Of a stretch of DNA of 10,663 bases, positions 8,101 through 10,663 are shown one piece after another. The notes under the pieces were generated by a model. It ran no database searches. It had not been told where the DNA came from and saw only the letters and a list, made by a program, of their open reading frames with translations. The DNA comes from an uncultured Saprospirales bacterium (lineage in GTDB: Bacteria > Bacteroidota > Bacteroidia > Chitinophagales > Saprospiraceae), in contig CALAZP010000164.1 of assembly GCA_937926355.1 (NCBI GenBank), positions 1 to 10,663 on the forward strand, given 5' to 3'. The first letter of the stretch is position 1. Each line of letters begins with the position of its first letter. A program made the position numbers and the translations under genes.

Positions 8101-8295
8101 ATAGACTTGATCGTTATTGGGTAAACCCACTACTGCATTGGAACGTCCTCCCCTAAAAGGACCAATATTCCTCCATTTTAACGAAGTGAAAGCATCCTTT
8201 TCAATTCCTACATCGTCTCTATTTTTTTGTGCTTGAATCGTGGAGAAAGATAATAGGAGCATCAATCCCACTAAACCCATTGTTCTGTTTTTCAT
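5146..8295 (-). CDS. Secreted sortilin/VPS10-type BNR beta-propeller protein (first copy)
   Basis: The 1049-residue product has a Sec signal peptide (MKNRTMGLVGLMLLLSFSTIQA, cleavage near 22). Eleven Asp-box-like motifs end near residues 84, 140, 191, 249, 298, 344, 385, 530, 597, 649 and 693, in the same order and nearly the same spacing as in the neighbouring paralogue; most read K-S-x-D-G-G-x-T-W. Shared landmarks include IGPFRGGRS near the N terminus, QPTAQFYRV and YGGQQ around 391-414, and LPDPRV near 890. After the propeller come an Ig/FnIII-like segment (about 775-890) and a charged, probably coiled-coil region (about 898-970), longer than in the second copy. It has three cysteines (441, 460, 584) that the paralogue lacks. 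No catalytic motif or C-terminal sorting domain was recognised. The gene begins 10 bases after the repeat-protein gene, with only weak GGAAA upstream of the ATG, and is probably cotranscribed with it. Ligand or substrate is unknown. Confidence 0.88.
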   Translation of the reverse strand: MKNRTMGLVGLMLLLSFSTIQAQKNRDDVGIEKDAFTSLKWRNIGPFRGGRSNAVVGLPNNDQVYFAGYTGGGIWKTTDAGITWKNISDGFFATSSIGDIAIAKSDPNVIYVGTGEHAVRGVMTSYGDGVYKSLDGGQTWKNIGLPHSRHISDIAIHPNDPNTVWVAVQGALHGPSKDRGIYKSTDGGETWTQVLYVDENSGASSLSLDFSNPRILYASMWDHRRYPWKVQSGGSGSGIYKSTDGGLNWTQLKGGLPKNMGKSGISVSPADPQRVYAIVETEKEKSGLYRSDDGGQTWKLFSNNQDISSRSWYYMEVFADPVNADKVVVLNAPMMQSIDGGKTFTRVGVRHGDTHDLWINPNNPDNMILGDDGGAEITFNNGRSWSLQNNQPTAQFYRVNTDQTFPYKVYGGQQDNSSVVIASRTNGIGITESDWTSGPGCESAFIAFDPTNPITLFGGCYQGIIEALDVRTNEGKDIRAYPSLNLANYPKDLKYRFNWNAPIIASPHDPKVLYHGGNILLKSMDGGISWKEISPDLTRNDTTKQLEGGGPFTNEGAGGENYNTLSYVIESSLEPGVIYTGSDCGLVYLTRDNGTNWENITPKDLPESLIHSIEVSPHDPGTAYITATRYKFNDMYSYTYKTENYGQSWKKINQGISEDNFLKVIREDLKVPGLLYGGSEHGFYVSFNGGALWEQLQLNLPIVPITDLKINDNDLVAATAGRAFWIFDDLAPFQGMAMKNKSLDLALFVPKPTVRFSSFRPSWRDVPPGVGANPMNGVVLNWYLNDTLASDEVLKLEILDESDTVIRVYTNKKDTEHQAYPGGPAAPVVIPSEKGINRFAWDFRTNSLSGVKGVYVYGSYAGRQVAPGNYKARLTLGERSVEQDIQLLPDPRVTIPEAEWKEQQQMLMDITNQIEDIHQTVEKVGQLKLRIEFYKGQLEDKKGMEKLVNAGDDLLDKLDSWEANIIEKRTKNGQDVINWPSQLNVEFFNLKGGVDAHFPKVTEGVKQRFKDLSARWEQEKIALDAIMNQEVTTFNQLFDELNIRALMID

Positions 8296-8305
8296 TGGTT
8301 TTCCG

Positions 8306-10663
8306 TTATTTGATTAAAATAAAATCTCCATTTCTTCGGGCAGTACCCGAACCTAGATCATCTATATAAGATACTTCTAAAAAATAAACATATACCCCTT
8401 CTGGCATTAATTGCCCATTCCAATACCCATCCCAAGTAGTGTTGATGTCATTGGTCTGAAATAATATATTGCCCCATCTATCTAATATAGACATACTAAA
8501 TTCTTGAATGCTTACCCCTAAGGGAAAATAGGGAAATAAATTATCATTGACCCCATCGTTATTGGGTGAAAAAGCATTAGGTACGAAGACGTTGAAATAA
8601 TAGCACTCTCTACTAATGACTTCCACATCATCTGTAATTTCGCATACCCCATTTGTGGCGGTAAGCGTATATATTCCGGATTTATCAACCTCAATGCTGG
8701 AAGCAGTGCTTCCCGTACTCCAAGCCAATTTTTCAGCATTTGCTCCTGCAGACAAAATTACAGATCGATCATCACAGATGGTGGTGTCGGGTCCTAAATC
8801 AATAAGAGGATATTCATCATAATCAACGAAAATGGAATCCCTAAAACTGCAATACAAATTTTGAGCTTCTGCCCATATTAAACCTCCAGGATACCTAATG
8901 GTATTAGTGGCTTGTGAAGTACCATCACTCCAGTTGAAAGTACTGCTGCTGGCAGTTATGGTTAAATTAACGGTTTCGTCCTCACACAAACGCTGATCCA
9001 AACCCAAATCGAAAATAGGAAGAGGATTAAATTCAAATACAATAGAATCCCTGATGGAACACCTGTCCACATTGACTTCTACCCAATATTCTCCAGATTG
9101 GGTTACCTCCAAAAAAGAAGAGGTACTACCATCATTCCATAAATAGGTTATCCCGGGAAAAGTATCTTTTACCTTCAGGTCAATCTGCTCTCCATCACAT
9201 AAATTGCTTTGATTGGCCCCAAGGAAATTAGGGGTAAATTGAATCACTTCAACTTCAATACTGTCGGTGGTCGCACAATTGTTGTCTGTAACTTGTAGTA
9301 TATAGTTTCCTGTTTGATTTAATGTCCTCGTTGGTAAGGTGGAATTGTCATCAAGCCACAGATAGGTAGCCGTCGGCGTAATAGGTGTACCCACTATGAT
9401 GGATTCTCCATCACATAGCGTAGTATCATCACCAAGTTCTAGTATAGGATATAGATTAAAAGTAACCCCCACATCGGTAGAACTCGAACAACCATTGACC
9501 GATGCAGTTATTTCAAAACGGCCACTTTGATCCACATTAATTATAGGATTAGAACCTAAAGCAACGGGAGATATTCCAGATATGTCTGTCCAATCGTAGT
9601 TGGTATTGGGATAAGGTTGAGTAGCATCTAAAACCAGCAATTGACCTTCACACATGGTTGTATCATTACCCAAGTTAAGTATGGGATAAGGTTGTACGTC
9701 CACTTGGATAGCATCGCTAGCTTTGCAGCCATTAACAGTAATGGTTAAATTATAATTAGTGGAAACTGATGGTTGTACAGTGATCTGAGGCGACTTATCA
9801 CCATTGGACCATATATAATCATCAGCATTAATGTTGCTTTGATCAAAGATAAGAGATTGACCTTCACACAAGACCGTATCTGGTCCCAAATTCAAATTGG
9901 TTGGTATAGGATTATAAGTGGCCACTACCTGTTGAGTCGACGAACATCCTAATATAGACGCTGTAATTTGGTAGGTGCCAGCTCCTTTCACTACAAAAAT
10001 GGGATCCGTACCAAGAAGATTCCCATTATTCACCTCAATCCATTCATAGGTGGTTAGGGGATTGGATTGCCCAGCATCGAGGGCAACTGTATCTCCAGCG
10101 CACAGGGTCTGGTCGCTTAAATTAAGTGTGGGTTTGGCTTGGTTAACTACCTGAATAGAATCTCGAAAAACACAACCTCCTCTTTGAATTTCTAACCAAT
10201 ATAAACCTGTAGAAGAGATTTGGTTGGAAGCTGAGTTTGAATTAGTAGACCAAAGATAACTATCTCCAATCACATTACTAAAGTCATAGTCAATAGGGGG
10301 ATCATCGCTACATAATACGGTATCCTTTCCAAGGTCAAAAACCGGGATGGTAGTAAATTGAATATTGGCAGTAGCCGAGTTTTGGCAACCCATAATACCT
10401 GCTGTAATTTGGTATTGCCCTGCATCTTGAACCAAAAGGGTTGGATCTGTTGAAATAGTACCAAGGGACATATTATTTAAATCTATCCATTCATAAGTTG
10501 TCCCGGAATTCTCTTGGGTGGCATCGAGCAATATGGATTCCCCTTCGCATAGGGTCTGGTCACTTAAATTAATAATGGGTAATGTTTGCATAGTGACTAT
10601 AGCAGAATCTTCCGCTATACAACCATTCAGGTCTGCAGTCAATTTAATTTGGCCAGCTGAATT
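8306..10663 (-). CDS. T9SS type B-sorted multidomain repeat protein, 5' end beyond window
   Basis: The frame is open through the right edge: codons before 10642 read NSAGQIK in frame. The TTG at 10642 is therefore an internal Leu, and the true start is outside. About 785 residues are visible. They consist of the end of one Ig/PKD-like domain, nine complete domains of 66-79 residues, and a C-terminal domain of about 95 residues. The latter has FVPNAFSPNNDGVND, I-L-D-R-W-G-N, W-D-G-x-W-N-G, P-E-G-V-Y-V-Y and final GDFILIK, the pattern of the gliding-motility-associated CHU_C (type B) sorting signal. That signal sends proteins through the type IX secretion system to the cell surface or medium. 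Each repeat opens with [NDE]-L-[GS]-x-[DN]-[TQ]-x-x-[LMI]-C and has a second Cys near its end. The function is probably adhesive or structural; no enzyme domain is visible. It is first of the visible genes in the operon with the two propellers. Confidence 0.9.
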   Translation of the reverse strand, partial: NSAGQIKLTADLNGCIAEDSAIVTMQTLPIINLSDQTLCEGESILLDATQENSGTTYEWIDLNNMSLGTISTDPTLLVQDAGQYQITAGIMGCQNSATANIQFTTIPVFDLGKDTVLCSDDPPIDYDFSNVIGDSYLWSTNSNSASNQISSTGLYWLEIQRGGCVFRDSIQVVNQAKPTLNLSDQTLCAGDTVALDAGQSNPLTTYEWIEVNNGNLLGTDPIFVVKGAGTYQITASILGCSSTQQVVATYNPIPTNLNLGPDTVLCEGQSLIFDQSNINADDYIWSNGDKSPQITVQPSVSTNYNLTITVNGCKASDAIQVDVQPYPILNLGNDTTMCEGQLLVLDATQPYPNTNYDWTDISGISPVALGSNPIINVDQSGRFEITASVNGCSSSTDVGVTFNLYPILELGDDTTLCDGESIIVGTPITPTATYLWLDDNSTLPTRTLNQTGNYILQVTDNNCATTDSIEVEVIQFTPNFLGANQSNLCDGEQIDLKVKDTFPGITYLWNDGSTSSFLEVTQSGEYWVEVNVDRCSIRDSIVFEFNPLPIFDLGLDQRLCEDETVNLTITASSSTFNWSDGTSQATNTIRYPGGLIWAEAQNLYCSFRDSIFVDYDEYPLIDLGPDTTICDDRSVILSAGANAEKLAWSTGSTASSIEVDKSGIYTLTATNGVCEITDDVEVISRECYYFNVFVPNAFSPNNDGVNDNLFPYFPLGVSIQEFSMSILDRWGNILFQTNDINTTWDGYWNGQLMPEGVYVYFLEVSYIDDLGSGTARRNGDFILIK
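8309..8596 (-). other. CHU_C / T9SS type B C-terminal sorting domain
   Basis: This segment encodes the last 96 residues of the repeat protein, from FNVFVPNAF to ILIK. The markers are PNAFSPNNDGVND at the start, I-L-D-R-W-G-N-I-L-F in the middle, W-D-G-Y-W-N-G and P-E-G-V-Y-V-Y, and the terminal G-D-F-I-L-I-K. In type B T9SS substrates this domain carries the export signal, and processing differs from that of type A domains. PorP/SprF-family partners often lie beside type B substrate genes, but none is visible in this window. Confidence 0.9.
8603..10570 (-). repeat. Nine tandem Ig/PKD-like domain repeats within the secreted protein
   Basis: Approximate unit borders, in translation order: 10570-10337, 10336-10124, 10123-9893, 9892-9677, 9676-9440, 9439-9227, 9226-9011, 9010-8801 and 8800-8603. 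Units 1, 3 and 5 are long (77-79 residues) and share LDAxQ, T-x-Y-x-W, L-G-x-x-P and I-T-A-x-x-x-G-C. Units 2, 4 and 6-9 are shorter (66-72 residues), and most end in a D-S-I-x-V-like segment (diverged to D-A-I-Q-V in unit 4 and D-D-V-E-V in unit 9). A partial unit at 10663-10571 ends like the short type. Every complete unit has exactly two cysteines. The repeats are diverged in sequence, so this is an array of protein domains and not a recent DNA repeat. Confidence 0.85.

Noticed and set aside
2112..8295. Calling the two propeller proteins glycoside hydrolases or sialidases
   Set aside because: Asp-boxes are fold-stabilising repeats found in many propellers. I could not identify a catalytic triad or nucleophile, so an enzyme name is not supported.
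10640..10642. TTG as the start codon of the repeat protein
   Set aside because: The frame is open upstream to the window edge and the residues continue a domain of the same repeat family, so this TTG is an internal Leu codon and the gene is truncated by the window.

Overview
The window comes from an AT-rich bacterial chromosome of the phylum Bacteroidota. Three things support this. The protein at the right end has a gliding-motility-associated (CHU_C / type B) C-terminal sorting domain, which is specific to the type IX secretion system (T9SS). The start sites lack strong Shine-Dalgarno sequences, and TAnnTTTG-like -7 boxes lie upstream of two starts. The ECF sigma factor and the two large sortilin-type propeller proteins are of kinds common in this phylum. 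A marine or soil Cytophagia/Saprospiria-like organism fits, but class level is a guess.

Left part (1-2115): a possible divergent gene leaves the left edge on the minus strand (1-46). It is followed on the plus strand by an ECF sigma factor (141-707) that overlaps, by 17 bases, a 98-residue single-pass membrane protein, probably a very small anti-sigma factor (691-987). Next is a minus-strand lipoprotein (980-1543). I read it as a degenerate family I inorganic pyrophosphatase that keeps the fold-level pattern but has lost most catalytic residues. A divergent 95-base spacer leads to a small plus-strand lipoprotein (1639-2115) with a lipocalin-like pattern and a calcium-loop-like motif.

Right part (2112-10663): one minus-strand cluster of three genes for exported proteins, with gaps of 10 and 28 bases, so probably an operon whose promoter lies beyond the right edge. 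In transcription order these are: the 3' part of a large T9SS type B substrate built from tandem Ig/PKD-like domains, each with two cysteines (8306-10663, 5' end missing); a 1049-residue sortilin/BNR beta-propeller protein (5146-8295); and a 1001-residue paralogue (2112-5117). The propellers have Sec signal peptides but no recognisable T9SS sorting domain, so they probably stay in the periplasm or envelope while the repeat protein goes to the surface.

The most interesting points are the pseudo-pyrophosphatase lipoprotein, the alternating A/B domain pattern in the repeat protein (suggesting growth by duplication of a two-domain unit), and the linkage of a T9SS substrate with two collinear sortilin-like propellers. 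No RNA genes, insertion sequences, CRISPR arrays or prophage traces were seen, and no stretch over 300 bases lacks a gene.
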